From Kiritimatiellota bacterium (GTDB lineage: Bacteria; Verrucomicrobiota; Kiritimatiellia; JAAZAB01), in contig JAPLSY010000053.1 in assembly GCA_026398415.1 (NCBI GenBank), forward strand, positions 31,917 to 95,916: 64,000 nucleotides of DNA, read 5' to 3'. Of the stretch, positions 35,067 to 45,018 are shown piece after piece. The notes beneath the pieces are model-generated. The model made no database searches. It saw only the letters and a program-made list of their open reading frames with translations, and was not told where the DNA came from. The translations under genes and the position numbers were made by a program. How positions within the stretch are numbered: position 1 is the stretch's first letter; each line of letters starts with the position of its first letter.

Positions 35067-36716
35067 ATGTCCATTCGATATACATTCGGAATTTGCGCTA
35101 TGCTCCTGGTGGGATTCAGTTCCTGTATCCGGCCGCCGACCGGAGGTTCGGCGCGTGAGTGGCGGCCGTTCTACGAAGACGGACGCTGGGAACGTGACAC
35201 CACGGCCTGGATCGGCGGCGGAACGGAATCCCGGCATACGGCGGATGGACTGCTTGTTGCCGATACGTCCACGCAGAAGGACAGCGGCCACATGTACATG
35301 CTCAACTGGCATGCCGACCCTGCGAAGGGTGCGGCCATTGAAGCCTGTGTCCGGGTAGTTTCCTGCTCGGCCCCCTACGGCGTCAGCATGATGGCCGCCG
35401 ACGGCATTCATGAGGAATCCCTGACCATCTACCCGAATCGGTTGCAACTTGAAAACGCCAAGCTCAGCGTGGACTTTGATGCGGCCGGCGGCTTCCACAC
35501 CTATCGCCTTGTGATCAAGGGAGTGGACGTGCGCCTGTTCGTCGACGGGAAACTGATGGTTGACGCCAGCGGCAAGTTTACTTCTCCGGCGTTGAGCACA
35601 CCACCCCGCAATCAGTGCGGGTTCGGTTGTGGTTCGTCAGCGGCGACGGGTGAGGCGATCTGGCAATGGGTGAAATTCCAGAGTGACTTACCGGCGCGCG
35701 TTATGCCGGCGCGCCCGGAAATTCCGGGTCTTGCCGTCAACATAGGCGAGACCATTGAGCTCATCCCCGGCGCCACATATGTCAGCATGTTCAAGTTTCG
35801 CGATGGACGTTTGGTGGTGGGTGGCAAACACTCCAGCGACGGCGGCAAGACGTGGACAAACGGGCCGGGCTTGGGGGTCGGCGCGTTCGAATTCACTGAC
35901 GGCGAGATCATCTCCCCTGGTTTCAACACCCACTTGGTGAGCAATGGTGTGTTTGAGGTCCCCTTGGCGCGCTCCACCAACGGGGGCCGGACTTTCCAGA
36001 ATGAACAGGCACGCTTGAACATCCCGGAGGCCACCGGCGGCACCGGCGACGACGGCAAACGCTACGAAGGCCCTCCCGTTGACCACGCGGTCATTCAGTT
36101 GCGCGACGGTTCGCTGTTGATGGCCATGTACGGCTACTTCAAGACCGATACTGTGCTTTGTCCTGCCTTTCCACCCGAATGGAAGCTCTATAAGTACCGC
36201 AACTGGGTCATGCGCTCCACCGACCGTGGCAGGACGTGGAACTATCTGGCGACGGTGGCCTACGATCCCGAAGTCGGCGCAGAGAGTTTCTGTGAAGCGG
36301 ATTTGCTCACCCTTCCCGGCGGCGACATCCTCTGCTTCATGCGCACCGGCGGCAATCCGCCCAAGTATACGACCCCGCTTTACATGAACGTATCCAAGGA
36401 CGATGGTAAGACCTGGAGCAAGCCGGTGCCGATCGCCGACCGGGGCGTGTGGCCAAACGCCTGTCGGATGGAGAGCGGTGTGCTGGCGCTCACCTATGGC
36501 CGGCCCGACAATTGGCTGGCGTTCAGCCTCGATGACGGCAAGACCTGGGCCGGTCACTTGTGTTTCTACGAGGGGCCAACCTCAAGTTACAACACGATCG
36601 AGGAGATTGCCCCAGGCAAACTTTTCGTGGTGTACGACCGCCGATCGCTCAATGCCGACGGCAAGCTGTCCAGCGGTATCGTGGGAACGTACGTCACCGT
36701 GCAACGTCAGAAGTAA
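35067..36716 (+). CDS. Lipoprotein sialidase-like protein with N-terminal LamG-like domain
   Basis: A 549-residue protein. A lipoprotein signal ends in GFSSC near residue 20. Residues about 30-210 form a LamG/concanavalin-like domain (HTYRLVIKG, LFVDGKLMVD) shared with the gene at the left window edge. A BNR propeller follows with Asp-boxes SSDGGKTW, STDRGRTW, SKDDGKTW and SLDDGKTW. Likely an envelope-anchored glycan hydrolase or lectin. It heads a run with the DUF4838 protein and a small lipoprotein. Confidence 0.82.
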   Translation: MSIRYTFGICAMLLVGFSSCIRPPTGGSAREWRPFYEDGRWERDTTAWIGGGTESRHTADGLLVADTSTQKDSGHMYMLNWHADPAKGAAIEACVRVVSCSAPYGVSMMAADGIHEESLTIYPNRLQLENAKLSVDFDAAGGFHTYRLVIKGVDVRLFVDGKLMVDASGKFTSPALSTPPRNQCGFGCGSSAATGEAIWQWVKFQSDLPARVMPARPEIPGLAVNIGETIELIPGATYVSMFKFRDGRLVVGGKHSSDGGKTWTNGPGLGVGAFEFTDGEIISPGFNTHLVSNGVFEVPLARSTNGGRTFQNEQARLNIPEATGGTGDDGKRYEGPPVDHAVIQLRDGSLLMAMYGYFKTDTVLCPAFPPEWKLYKYRNWVMRSTDRGRTWNYLATVAYDPEVGAESFCEADLLTLPGGDILCFMRTGGNPPKYTTPLYMNVSKDDGKTWSKPVPIADRGVWPNACRMESGVLALTYGRPDNWLAFSLDDGKTWAGHLCFYEGPTSSYNTIEEIAPGKLFVVYDRRSLNADGKLSSGIVGTYVTVQRQK

Positions 36717-36748
36717 CGCTGAAAGCATAAAACAACGAGGTAATACCA

Positions 36749-38671
36749 ATGGGCCGCAGTAAATGTTATTCTACAATCACGATCACAACCGATCCAACCA
36801 ACGCTACGCTGAGTTTTGCGGCGTCTGAGCTGGCCAGGTGCCTGGAAGCGGTCACGGGCGGAAAAGCCAGGGTAGCCGACTCCGGTAAAGGCATCCGCGT
36901 GGGCCTGATGTCCGATTTTCCGGACATTCAATCTCCGGCAGTCCCCAATCCCGAATTGGATGATGCTGTACACATCGCGGTCAGCGGGGCCGTCGGCGTC
37001 ATTGCGGGAATCAACCCCCGCAGCGCTCTGTTGGGTGTCTACCGCTACCTGACCGCGATCGGCTGCCGCTGGGTCCGGCCAGGCAAGGATGGGGAATACT
37101 TACCTAAGGTCGGCTGCCTGCCGGATGTCAAAGTGGACGAGACGGCATCCTACCGCCATCGCGCGGTGTGCATCGAGGGCGCGGTAAGTTACGAGCACGT
37201 GCGCGATATGGTCGACTGGATCCCGAAGGTGGGATTCAACGGTTATTTCATCCAGTTCCGCGAAGCCCACACATTTTTTGATCGCTGGTACCAGCACCAC
37301 CTCAATCCTGTAAAATCCGGTGATAAGCTCTCCGTGGAAGATGCCCGCAAGTACACTCAAGGCATAGCTGGCGAACTTAAAAAACGCGGCATGCTGTTCC
37401 ACAAGGTTGGACATGGCTGGACGTGCGAGCCTTTCGGTCTCAGTGGACTGGGATGGGAAAAGCAGGAGCAAGCGATTGCCCCGGAAATATCCCGGTATTT
37501 TGCCATGCTCAATGGCGAGCGCAAACTTTTCGGCGGAGTAGCCATCAATACTAACCTCTGTTACTCCAACCCCGAAGTCCGCCAAATCATCAATACCGAG
37601 ATCGCCAACTACGCCACCGACCATCCGGAGATAGACTACCTGCACTTCTGGCTGGCCGACGGCTACAATAACAACTGCGAATGCGAAAGCTGCCGCAAAT
37701 TGCGTCCTTCCGACTGGTATGTCCGAATGCTCAATGAGCTGGACGAACTTCTAACCGGGCGCGGAATCAAAACCAGGATCGTGTTCCTGGTATACGTCGA
37801 TCTGCTCTGGCCGCCAACCCGGGAGGTCATCAAGAACCGTGACCGGTTTGTCCTTATGTTCGCTCCGATCACCAGGACCTACAGCCAGGCGTTCAAAGGT
37901 GCAGGTACTCTGCCGGAAATACAGGCGTTCGAACTGAACAAAATGACAATGCCTAAGGACGTGGACGTCAATCTGGCGCTGTTAAAGGGCTGGCAGACAA
38001 TGTTTCCCGGAGACAGTTTCGATTTCGACTACCATCTTATGTGGGACCATTTGAATGATCCCGGGCACATGCATATCGCCAGGCTTATCGCCGCGGACAT
38101 GACCGGACTGAAGAAAATCGGCATTAACGGATATGTAAGTTGCCAGATCCAGCGCATATTCCTGCCCACCGGGCTTGCCATGACGGCAATGGGCAAGACG
38201 CTGTGGAATGACCGTACCAAATTCGATGACCTTGTGGCCGATTACTTCAATGCGGCTTTCGGCACCGACGGGGCAGCGTGCCAGGCATACCTGGGCACGC
38301 TGTCCGGTATCTTCGATCCCGTTTTTATGCGCGGCGAAAAACCGGGCACTGAAGGCGAGGCGGCGAAACGATTTGCATCCGTGCAAGGGCATATTGACGC
38401 CTTTGCGCCGGTCATCGCGAAGAACCTGAAACTTAAGGACGCTTGCCAGGCAAGATCATGGTTCTACCTGAAGCACCATGCCGAGCTGACCGCATCGCTG
38501 GCTAAAGCCCTGCAAGCCAAAGCTGAAGGTAATAAGGACAAAGCCAAGGCGCTGTGGCTTGAGACCCGGCTGATGGCGTTCCAGAAAGAAGAAGCAATCC
38601 ATCCGGTCTTTGATGCTTGCCTGTTCGCAGGCATATTCGATGGCCAGTTTGGAAATGTGCCCGCGGTCTAA
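36749..38671 (+). CDS. DUF4838-type glycoside-hydrolase-like protein
   Basis: A 640-residue protein of the DUF4838 type common in PVC and Bacteroidetes genomes. An N-terminal GH20/GH67-like alpha-beta domain (about 1-120, NATLSFAASELARCLEAVTG) precedes a TIM barrel. HFWLADGYNNNCECESCRKL (near residue 300) is a hallmark cluster with a metal-site-like C-x-C-x2-C. No signal peptide is visible. The polysaccharide substrate is unknown, possibly uronate-containing. A GAGG box precedes the start. Confidence 0.8.
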   Translation: MGRSKCYSTITITTDPTNATLSFAASELARCLEAVTGGKARVADSGKGIRVGLMSDFPDIQSPAVPNPELDDAVHIAVSGAVGVIAGINPRSALLGVYRYLTAIGCRWVRPGKDGEYLPKVGCLPDVKVDETASYRHRAVCIEGAVSYEHVRDMVDWIPKVGFNGYFIQFREAHTFFDRWYQHHLNPVKSGDKLSVEDARKYTQGIAGELKKRGMLFHKVGHGWTCEPFGLSGLGWEKQEQAIAPEISRYFAMLNGERKLFGGVAINTNLCYSNPEVRQIINTEIANYATDHPEIDYLHFWLADGYNNNCECESCRKLRPSDWYVRMLNELDELLTGRGIKTRIVFLVYVDLLWPPTREVIKNRDRFVLMFAPITRTYSQAFKGAGTLPEIQAFELNKMTMPKDVDVNLALLKGWQTMFPGDSFDFDYHLMWDHLNDPGHMHIARLIAADMTGLKKIGINGYVSCQIQRIFLPTGLAMTAMGKTLWNDRTKFDDLVADYFNAAFGTDGAACQAYLGTLSGIFDPVFMRGEKPGTEGEAAKRFASVQGHIDAFAPVIAKNLKLKDACQARSWFYLKHHAELTASLAKALQAKAEGNKDKAKALWLETRLMAFQKEEAIHPVFDACLFAGIFDGQFGNVPAV

Positions 38672-38699
38672 ACGCATAATTTAAAAAGGAGCACCGGTT

Positions 38700-39029
38700 A
38701 TGAAAAAGTTGCGTTGGTTGGCTTGTTTGTTGGTTGTGGGCGTTGTGGTAATTACGGCGGTCATTCTGGTCTCGTGTGAATCGTCGGGCGATGCGGCGAC
38801 GTTGACGATTGACAACCGGACCAGCGAGTGGCTTAAAATCTATATTGATACGCAGCCGCAGCAGGATTCGTCGCCATATTCGATCCAAATGATCGGGGTA
38901 ACTACCAATGCCCATCTTGTGGCCTGGGCGGGAGCAACGGTGCAAGGGCAGGTAACGGTCACGCTCATGTCCGGCCAGAATCTAACCCTCAAGATTTACG
39001 AGGGCCTTCAAAATTATTCGCTGGAATGA
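38700..39029 (+). CDS. Small lipoprotein of unknown function
   Basis: A 109-residue protein with a lipoprotein signal (VVVITAVILVSC, lipid-modified Cys about residue 26) and a small beta-rich mature part (LTIDNRTSEWLKIYID, QVTVTLMSGQNLTLKIYEG). A GGAG box precedes it, 28 bp after the DUF4838 gene. Probably an accessory envelope protein of that operon; no family recognised. Confidence 0.7.
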   Translation: MKKLRWLACLLVVGVVVITAVILVSCESSGDAATLTIDNRTSEWLKIYIDTQPQQDSSPYSIQMIGVTTNAHLVAWAGATVQGQVTVTLMSGQNLTLKIYEGLQNYSLE

Positions 39030-39072
39030 ACGCAACAAGGCTTGTATCCGGCACTGACCCCGCCGGGCCGGG

Positions 39073-40152
39073 TCAACGCCTTACCCGTGCATTGCCTTTC
39101 CAGATGCTCCAAACCTGCTCTTCGTCCGCGGGCTGGCCGTAATCGGTCAGGAGTGTTGTGGCCAATGCACCGCTGGCCCAGCCGAATTGAATCCACTGTT
39201 CCGGAGCCCAGCCTTTCAAAATCGCATAGAGCATGCCGCCGACAAAGCCGTCGCCGCCCCCAATCCGGTCGAGTACCGTTATTTCGCGGGGTTCCACGAC
39301 ATGCCAGTTGGCGCCTTCGGCCATGATGGCGCCCCAAAGGTGGCGGTTGGTGCTGATGACCTCACGCAACGTGGTAGCGAAGGCGGAAGCACCCGGGTAG
39401 GCTTTCTTCACCCGTTCAATCATGCCCTTGAAGCTTTCAATCTTGGCGGCAATATCCTTGCCTCCGGCTTCGGGCCCTTCGATTCCCAGGCAAAGCTGGA
39501 AGTCTTCCTCGTTCCCGACCAGGATGTCGGCCACCCCTGCGATCTCCGCAAAGATCCGGTGCAACTCGGCTTCACGATTCTTCCAGAAAGTGGCGCGATA
39601 ATTCAGATCGAAGGAAATCCGGGTGCCGTGTTTTTTCGCGGCCCGGGCGAGTTCAAGGCAGAAGACTCCTGTTTCGGGCGACAGCGCCGCGATCAGGCCA
39701 GACAGGTGCACGATTTGCACGCCCTCCTTGGCAAAAATCCGTTCAAGGTCGAAATCCTTCACGTTCAGGGTCCGGCCCACCTCGCCCGCGCGATCATTAT
39801 GCACCCGCGGACCGCGCGAGCCATAGCCGCTGTCGGCAATATTGAACTGGTGGCGATACCCCCACGGCCCGCCCTGCGCGACTTCCTTGCCTTCATAGGT
39901 CATATGCCGGCTCGCAAGGTTGTCCTTGATAAAACGGGCAATGGGGCTGTCTTTGACAAAGGTTGTCAGGACTTTGACCGGCAGGCCTAGATAAGCCGCG
40001 ACACTGGCCACATTGGTTTCCGCGCTGGTGGCCTGCATGTAGAACGTTCCACTGCAATGCACCGGCTGGCCGTTGGCCGGGGTGATCCGCACACCCATGC
40101 TGGTGGGAACTAGCAGGGCGCAGGCACAGTTTTTTCGCAATTCAATTTTCAT
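39073..40152 (-). CDS. PfkB-family sugar kinase (KDG-kinase-like)
   Basis: A 359-residue ribokinase-type kinase. DRIGGGDGFVGGML carries the anion hole and catalytic Asp. The N-terminal substrate region (SAETNVASVAAYLG) is present. The arrangement is close to 2-keto-3-deoxygluconate kinases, which would suit uronate breakdown, but the substrate is not fixed by sequence. The start at 40152 has an AGGAA box upstream; the frame runs 17 codons further. It converges on the small lipoprotein gene. Confidence 0.82.
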   Translation of the reverse strand: MKIELRKNCACALLVPTSMGVRITPANGQPVHCSGTFYMQATSAETNVASVAAYLGLPVKVLTTFVKDSPIARFIKDNLASRHMTYEGKEVAQGGPWGYRHQFNIADSGYGSRGPRVHNDRAGEVGRTLNVKDFDLERIFAKEGVQIVHLSGLIAALSPETGVFCLELARAAKKHGTRISFDLNYRATFWKNREAELHRIFAEIAGVADILVGNEEDFQLCLGIEGPEAGGKDIAAKIESFKGMIERVKKAYPGASAFATTLREVISTNRHLWGAIMAEGANWHVVEPREITVLDRIGGGDGFVGGMLYAILKGWAPEQWIQFGWASGALATTLLTDYGQPADEEQVWSIWKGNARVRR

Positions 40153-40307
40153 GGCCCACATTCCTTTCTGATTTATTGTTACGTTAATTTTGCGCGCCAT
40201 CATTCGGCTCTGCTTTCATCGCCGATCTTTGTATCACAGCTTCCCCGGGATAGGCCAAAAGATTTTCGGTCACCTTGGAAGTTTTAAGCAGTTCACGCCG
40301 GAACATT

Positions 40308-41636
40308 TTACGGAACGCCTGCCAGGTACCAGCAGGGTGCCCCGCGGAATTTATTCGATTCATCGTAATCACAACGGCTCAGCTTCACGGTCAGACGTCC
40401 GCTCTCGGGATCCTCGTGCACGTGAAAATTTGAAAGCTGCATACGCTGCGAATCGTACTCGGGCTGGCGCGTATCCAGCACCAGCACGCTCTCGCGGATC
40501 AGGCTGCGGCTGTTCTCATCCACCTCGCCGATCACCAGGGGATAGCGCGGAGAATTGCCCTGTGTGGGTTGCGCGGCGATGTTGCCGATCCAGTAGATGC
40601 GGCCGTTCTTTCTGGACCGCAGCAGCGTGGAACAGGCGCCGGGGCTAAGCAGGGGGTCGCCATCCGTGTACGTGAACGGTTCCACCTTCGACCAGGTACG
40701 ACAGTAATCCCGTGAAACCGTCACCCATTTGCGGCCCGGCAGATCCGTGCCGTCATTGCCTCCGCGAGCCACCAGCAGGAATTCGCCGGGCGTCCGGAGC
40801 TCCACGATCGTGGGTTCTTCCAGGCCACGCGGCATGCGCTTGGGATCCGCCCCCAGCCATGTGCCCATCGTCCATTCTATGTCGCTGCCGTCGGGTGTCC
40901 ACCGGCCGATCAGCACGCCGGAGTCCCAGTAGGTGAACCCGTGCGCCGGCCGGTACAGTTTGCCGTCGGGTCCCAGGGGCCAGTAGCCGAAAGGCACCAT
41001 GATCTCGCCGTTGCTTGCCCGTACGATCGGGCGCGTTTCGTCCACTGCATAGCTGTTGGTTGCCACCCATACGCCCTTCACCGGGTGGGCCAGGTTATAG
41101 CCGTCGCCCTTCAGGATAACGGGCTTGAGCGGTCCGAATGTTTTTCCTTCGTCAGTGGATACCCGGTACCACGTGCGATAAGCCTTGCAACCTTCCATTG
41201 TATCGCCTAACCCCGGCGAGATGATCCCCAGGTGAACTACCCAGGGCTTGCCGGGCTCGCGAAAGACATTAGCCGTCAGTGCATGCCCGCTGGAAAAGTA
41301 AACATTCTCCTGTATGCCGGCGATATACGGCGAAGGCATGGGCGAGGGCACGGGGGGCACTGCGGGCCGTAAAGGATCCGGAACGATCGGCGCCGGTCGT
41401 GCGGGCGGATTGCTGTTTGCCGTATTGAGATAGCGTAATTCACGATCCAGCACACAAAGCCCGGCCTTGTTGGTTGCCCCGATCTGGGCGACCACGCCGA
41501 AATCGGTTTTCAGGACGTTTACGCCGCTCGCATCGGCGGGAACGCGCGGACCGCTGACCTCCGCCCGTTGAACGCAGCCGGTGGCGAGCACAGCCAAGGC
41601 GCCACTCGCAATCCATTTTCCTGCCCATATCTTCAT
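40308..41636 (-). CDS. Lipoprotein sialidase/BNR-like protein
   Basis: A 442-residue protein with lipobox LATGC near residue 21 and a propeller-type body; one clear Asp-box-like STDEGKTFG and SRDYCRTW are seen. A Pro-rich segment (about 80-105, with repeated PxPxxP) links the N-terminus to the propeller. It is read from a GGAGG box 9 bases before 41636. Its place next to a PfkB kinase and sialidase-like genes suggests surface glycan processing. Confidence 0.75.
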   Translation of the reverse strand: MKIWAGKWIASGALAVLATGCVQRAEVSGPRVPADASGVNVLKTDFGVVAQIGATNKAGLCVLDRELRYLNTANSNPPARPAPIVPDPLRPAVPPVPSPMPSPYIAGIQENVYFSSGHALTANVFREPGKPWVVHLGIISPGLGDTMEGCKAYRTWYRVSTDEGKTFGPLKPVILKGDGYNLAHPVKGVWVATNSYAVDETRPIVRASNGEIMVPFGYWPLGPDGKLYRPAHGFTYWDSGVLIGRWTPDGSDIEWTMGTWLGADPKRMPRGLEEPTIVELRTPGEFLLVARGGNDGTDLPGRKWVTVSRDYCRTWSKVEPFTYTDGDPLLSPGACSTLLRSRKNGRIYWIGNIAAQPTQGNSPRYPLVIGEVDENSRSLIRESVLVLDTRQPEYDSQRMQLSNFHVHEDPESGRLTVKLSRCDYDESNKFRGAPCWYLAGVP

Positions 41637-41698
41637 CGTATTCACCCTCCGCTTGAATTATTGTCTGTCTTCTTGGTTTTACTCGCCTTTAGACGAGT

Positions 41699-42865
41699 TT
41701 ATGCAGCTGCGTTCGTTGTCCGCTGGTCCCGCGACCGGCACAATTTCAAAATCAGGTATTCGAGGATCAGGGTGCCCGGTATGGCGCTGGAAACCAGTTG
41801 GCGGCGGGCCGCCAGGATCCAGTCGCGACGCTGATCGATTTCCGGGCGGGTGAACATGGTCGCCTGCCCGGCCAATTTGCCGGCCACAAACGGATGCAGG
41901 GGCGTTCCTTTTTCCGAAGCCAGTGCCTGCTTGAATTGCTCTGCCAGCGCTTCCGGCAGATCGGCCATGGTCAATTTGAAATTATCATGACCCATCGGCT
42001 GGGCCGCGATCCACCGATTATCCAGCGCTTCCCGTAAAATGAGCAAGTGGCGGAAACGTCCTTCCAGGCCGGAAATCAGGCGAATGGGATCCATGCGCTG
42101 AAACAGCAACTGACGGAGCACCGTCAGGGATTGGCGCAGGTCCCGCTTGCCCACGGCGTCTTCCAGGTCCCAGGCAAACAGGTCGCGGGATGTCGAGATT
42201 ATAGCCTCGATATCCGCGGCTTGGACCTCGCGGCGGTCGCCCAGATAGGTCGCCAGCTTGGCGGTTTCCTGCATGATCTGCCGGGTATCGGTCCCGACTT
42301 TCTGCACAAAGGACTCGATCAATTCGTTGCCGGCCTGCAGGCCGGCGTCCTTGAACGCATGCATGGCGAAGGTCATTGCGCCGCGGTCCCTCTGCCAGGG
42401 CTTCTCGGCGAGGTCGAACTCGATCAGCTCGCCCTGGGCGATACAGGCTTTATAGAAGGAAGTGCGCGCATCCACTTTCAGGGCCGTGATAATCAGCAAA
42501 TGCCCTTCGGGAATCCCGCCGGCCATGGTGTCGGCCAGGATCTGCAATGTTTCCTGGACTTCCTTGTTACGGCCGATGACCGGGTCGCTCAGGAAGTCCA
42601 CCCCGCGCAGCCAGACGGCCTTGCGTCCGCCGAGGAAGCCGACCGTTCGGATGGCCTCCAGGCATCGGCGCAGGCAGGCAAGCGCCTGGTCAATAATATC
42701 GACTTGGCCATCAATGATTTCCAGTCCCAAAGTCTGGTCGGCGGGCGGGACAAAGCGATCGATCTTCTCCCGGGCGGCCGCCGTGGCGCTGAATTCGTCT
42801 TCGCCGATTATCAGGCAGACGTGCGTTGATTTGGCTGGGGCTTGTTTGGGCATATTAAAATCCAT
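41699..42865 (-). CDS. holA: DNA polymerase III delta subunit
   Basis: A 388-residue clamp-loader delta subunit. The N-terminal part (LIIGEDEFSATAAAREKI) matches the HolA nucleotide-fold start, LGGRKAVWLRG the central domain, and the helical C-terminus (about 230-385, FRHLLILREAL) the collar. Delta opens the sliding clamp in the replisome. No good Shine-Dalgarno box is visible; starts at 42865 and 42853 are both possible. A tandem 14-bp repeat runs across the start region. Confidence 0.85.
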   Translation of the reverse strand: MDFNMPKQAPAKSTHVCLIIGEDEFSATAAAREKIDRFVPPADQTLGLEIIDGQVDIIDQALACLRRCLEAIRTVGFLGGRKAVWLRGVDFLSDPVIGRNKEVQETLQILADTMAGGIPEGHLLIITALKVDARTSFYKACIAQGELIEFDLAEKPWQRDRGAMTFAMHAFKDAGLQAGNELIESFVQKVGTDTRQIMQETAKLATYLGDRREVQAADIEAIISTSRDLFAWDLEDAVGKRDLRQSLTVLRQLLFQRMDPIRLISGLEGRFRHLLILREALDNRWIAAQPMGHDNFKLTMADLPEALAEQFKQALASEKGTPLHPFVAGKLAGQATMFTRPEIDQRRDWILAARRQLVSSAIPGTLILEYLILKLCRSRDQRTTNAAA

Positions 42866-42905
42866 GGTCAATGGAAAATGGTCGATGGCTAATGGTCAAT
42901 GTCAA
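42863..42905. repeat. Degenerate 14-bp tandem repeat over the holA start
   Basis: On the minus strand three units of the type CCATTGACCAT occur in a row (ACATTGACCATT, CCATCGACCATT, CCATTGACCATG), the last containing the holA ATG. Confidence 0.6.
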
Positions 42906-43030
42906 ACCACGCATTGCCATCAACCATTCTTCTTCCCGCTTGCTGGCACAGGGAAACCTTGCTATACAGGAGCGTGTCAATAAACAGTATTTCAAAATAT
43001 GGGGCCGCAAGCAAGCGAGGATAAACGGAT

Positions 43031-43507
43031 ATGGAACGCTTATGGGCGCCTTGGCGCATGGAGTATATTTTGAAGTGCCGTCAGCCGGGGTGTTTCCTCT
43101 GCGACGCATTTCAGTCCGAGACCGACCGCGAGCATCTGATTGTCAAGCGGAGCACCGCGTGCGCGCTCCTCATGAACCGGTACCCATATAACAACGGCCA
43201 TTTGATGGTGGCCCCGTACCGGCACGTGGATGGCGTGGAAGGCCTGCGGCCGGAGGAGCAAGCCGATATGATGGCCCTGGCGGCCACGGCCTGTGCGCGG
43301 CTCCGGGAGTTTATCCATGCGCAGGGGTTTAACCTGGGGATTAATCAGGGCGCGGCAGCGGGTGCGGGTCTGAAAGACCATATTCACCTGCACATTGTGC
43401 CGCGCTGGGAGGGAGACACGAATTTCATGCCCGTCCTGGCCGATGTCAAAGTCATTCCCCAGCCGCTCATGGAACTCTGGGAGCAACTGCAACGTGCATT
43501 TCAATGA
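43031..43507 (+). CDS. HIT-family hydrolase (Ap4A-phosphorylase-like)
   Basis: A 158-residue HIT protein. DHIHLHIVPRW contains the H-x-H-x-H triad whose central His is the nucleophile. CFLCDAF near residue 21 forms part of a zinc-type site with a later His, as in many bacterial HIT proteins. Family members hydrolyse or phosphorolyse dinucleotide polyphosphates or nucleoside phosphoramidates. The start follows an AGGATAAACGGAT leader. It is read divergently from holA. Confidence 0.88.
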   Translation: MERLWAPWRMEYILKCRQPGCFLCDAFQSETDREHLIVKRSTACALLMNRYPYNNGHLMVAPYRHVDGVEGLRPEEQADMMALAATACARLREFIHAQGFNLGINQGAAAGAGLKDHIHLHIVPRWEGDTNFMPVLADVKVIPQPLMELWEQLQRAFQ

Positions 43508-43550
43508 TCGGCGGCCATAAGTTTGATGTATAGGAAATTCAAATCGTATT

Positions 43551-43608
43551 CCCTCTCCCTCGGGAGAGGGGCGGGTGAGGGGGGATCGTTCGAGTTTCCC
43601 CTCACCCG
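43551..43608. repeat. Double-hairpin intergenic repeat
   Basis: CCCTCTCCC/GGGAGAGGG (43551-43570) and CGGGTGAGGGG/CCCCTCACCCG (43572-43608) form two adjacent hairpins. The sequence resembles a widely dispersed bacterial repeat family. It may also terminate the HIT gene transcript. Confidence 0.6.
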
Positions 43609-43695
43609 ATCCCGATACGCTTAGCGATCGGAATCGACCTTGCCCGAGGGAGATGTGAAATAGTTGCCGCAGGCCTGATTGATGTGGGGTGAACC

Positions 43696-45018
43696 ATGCG
43701 TAGAACTCTTTATAATGCTGATACCGAGCGCCTGACTTACGGAATTCGCGAAATGGTGCAGTTAGCCTTGCGGGTAGGGGCGCTCGATCCGAATTTTAAA
43801 TTTATTGGCGAGAACATCGGCGATCCCGTAGCCAAGGGTTGGGATGTGCCCGGTTTCGTAAAACAGATCGTGGCCGATCTGGTTACCACGCGCAACAACA
43901 AGGTGTTCGGCTATACCCATTCCTACGGGCGGATTGAAACCCGGCGTTGGGTGGCGGAATATGCCCGGCAGTATTCGCCCCGCACTCGTCTGGATGCCGA
44001 CCATGTTGTGTTTACGAATGGACTCGGTAGCGCCATCAGTGTTTTTTACCGAACGCTTAAGCCGGGGGCACGGATCATTCAGCCGTGCCCCGGCTATCCC
44101 GCCCACAGTTCTACGGAAAGCTTTGCCGCCGATGCCGCTTCCATCGCTTATCGGCTCGATCCCGCCAAAGGCTGGTATCCGGACTTGGCGCACCTGGAGC
44201 GTCAGATCCGCAGGTACCCGCAAATCGCCGGTATTCTGGTAATTAATCCCAATAATCCCACCGGCGCCGTGTATGATGCCCCGACGCTCGAAGCGATTAT
44301 CCGCCTGGCCGAGCGCTACAAGCTCATGCTGATCAGCGATGAGGTCTATTTCCGGATGGTCTATAACAACTGCCGTTATGTCCACATGACCGAGCTGGTC
44401 GGCCGGCGTGTTCCGTTGGTCGTCATGCGCGGGATCTCGAAGGACGTGCCCTGGCCGGGATCACGCTGTGGCTGGATGGAATTCCATAACACCGATCTTG
44501 ACGCTGATTTTGCCCGTTTCTTCGAAAGCATCAAGCGGACGCTAATGATGGAAGTGTGTTCGACGACCTTGCCCCAGATGGCCCTGCCGCTGATTTATGA
44601 TCATCCCAAGTTCAACCGCTGGAATGTGCGTTACACGAAGGAACTGGAGCGCAACGGCAATGCCATTGCCGGTATTCTGCGCCAAACTCCGGGATTGCGG
44701 GTTATCCCGATGCAGGGCGCCTTTTATATGATGGCATTGTTCGATCCCAAGGCGCTCAATGCCCGGCAAACCCTGCCCATCGCCAACGCTGCCGTGCGGG
44801 CCTTCATCCGCAAGGCGGTCGCGAAGCGCAACCTGCCGCTGGACAAGCGGTTCGCCTATTACCTTCTGGCGGCCACGGGTATCTGCGTGGTGCCGGCCAC
44901 TGATTTTAATTCACCATACCCCGGGTTTCGCATCACAACCCTCGATCGTAATCCGTCACGCCGGGATCGCGTCTATCGCACCCTGTCCGCGTCCATTCAA
45001 CGCTACCTTGCATCATGA
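43696..45018 (+). CDS. Class I/II PLP aminotransferase
   Basis: A 440-residue aminotransferase of fold type I. NPNNPTG (184-190), SDEVY (214-218) and RGISKD with the PLP lysine K249 are present, and an Arg for the carboxylate lies in SRCGW. The substrate is probably an amino or keto acid. Its stop overlaps the next gene start (ATGA), so it leads an operon with the PgpH-like and YbeY genes. Confidence 0.88.
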   Translation: MRRTLYNADTERLTYGIREMVQLALRVGALDPNFKFIGENIGDPVAKGWDVPGFVKQIVADLVTTRNNKVFGYTHSYGRIETRRWVAEYARQYSPRTRLDADHVVFTNGLGSAISVFYRTLKPGARIIQPCPGYPAHSSTESFAADAASIAYRLDPAKGWYPDLAHLERQIRRYPQIAGILVINPNNPTGAVYDAPTLEAIIRLAERYKLMLISDEVYFRMVYNNCRYVHMTELVGRRVPLVVMRGISKDVPWPGSRCGWMEFHNTDLDADFARFFESIKRTLMMEVCSTTLPQMALPLIYDHPKFNRWNVRYTKELERNGNAIAGILRQTPGLRVIPMQGAFYMMALFDPKALNARQTLPIANAAVRAFIRKAVAKRNLPLDKRFAYYLLAATGICVVPATDFNSPYPGFRITTLDRNPSRRDRVYRTLSASIQRYLAS

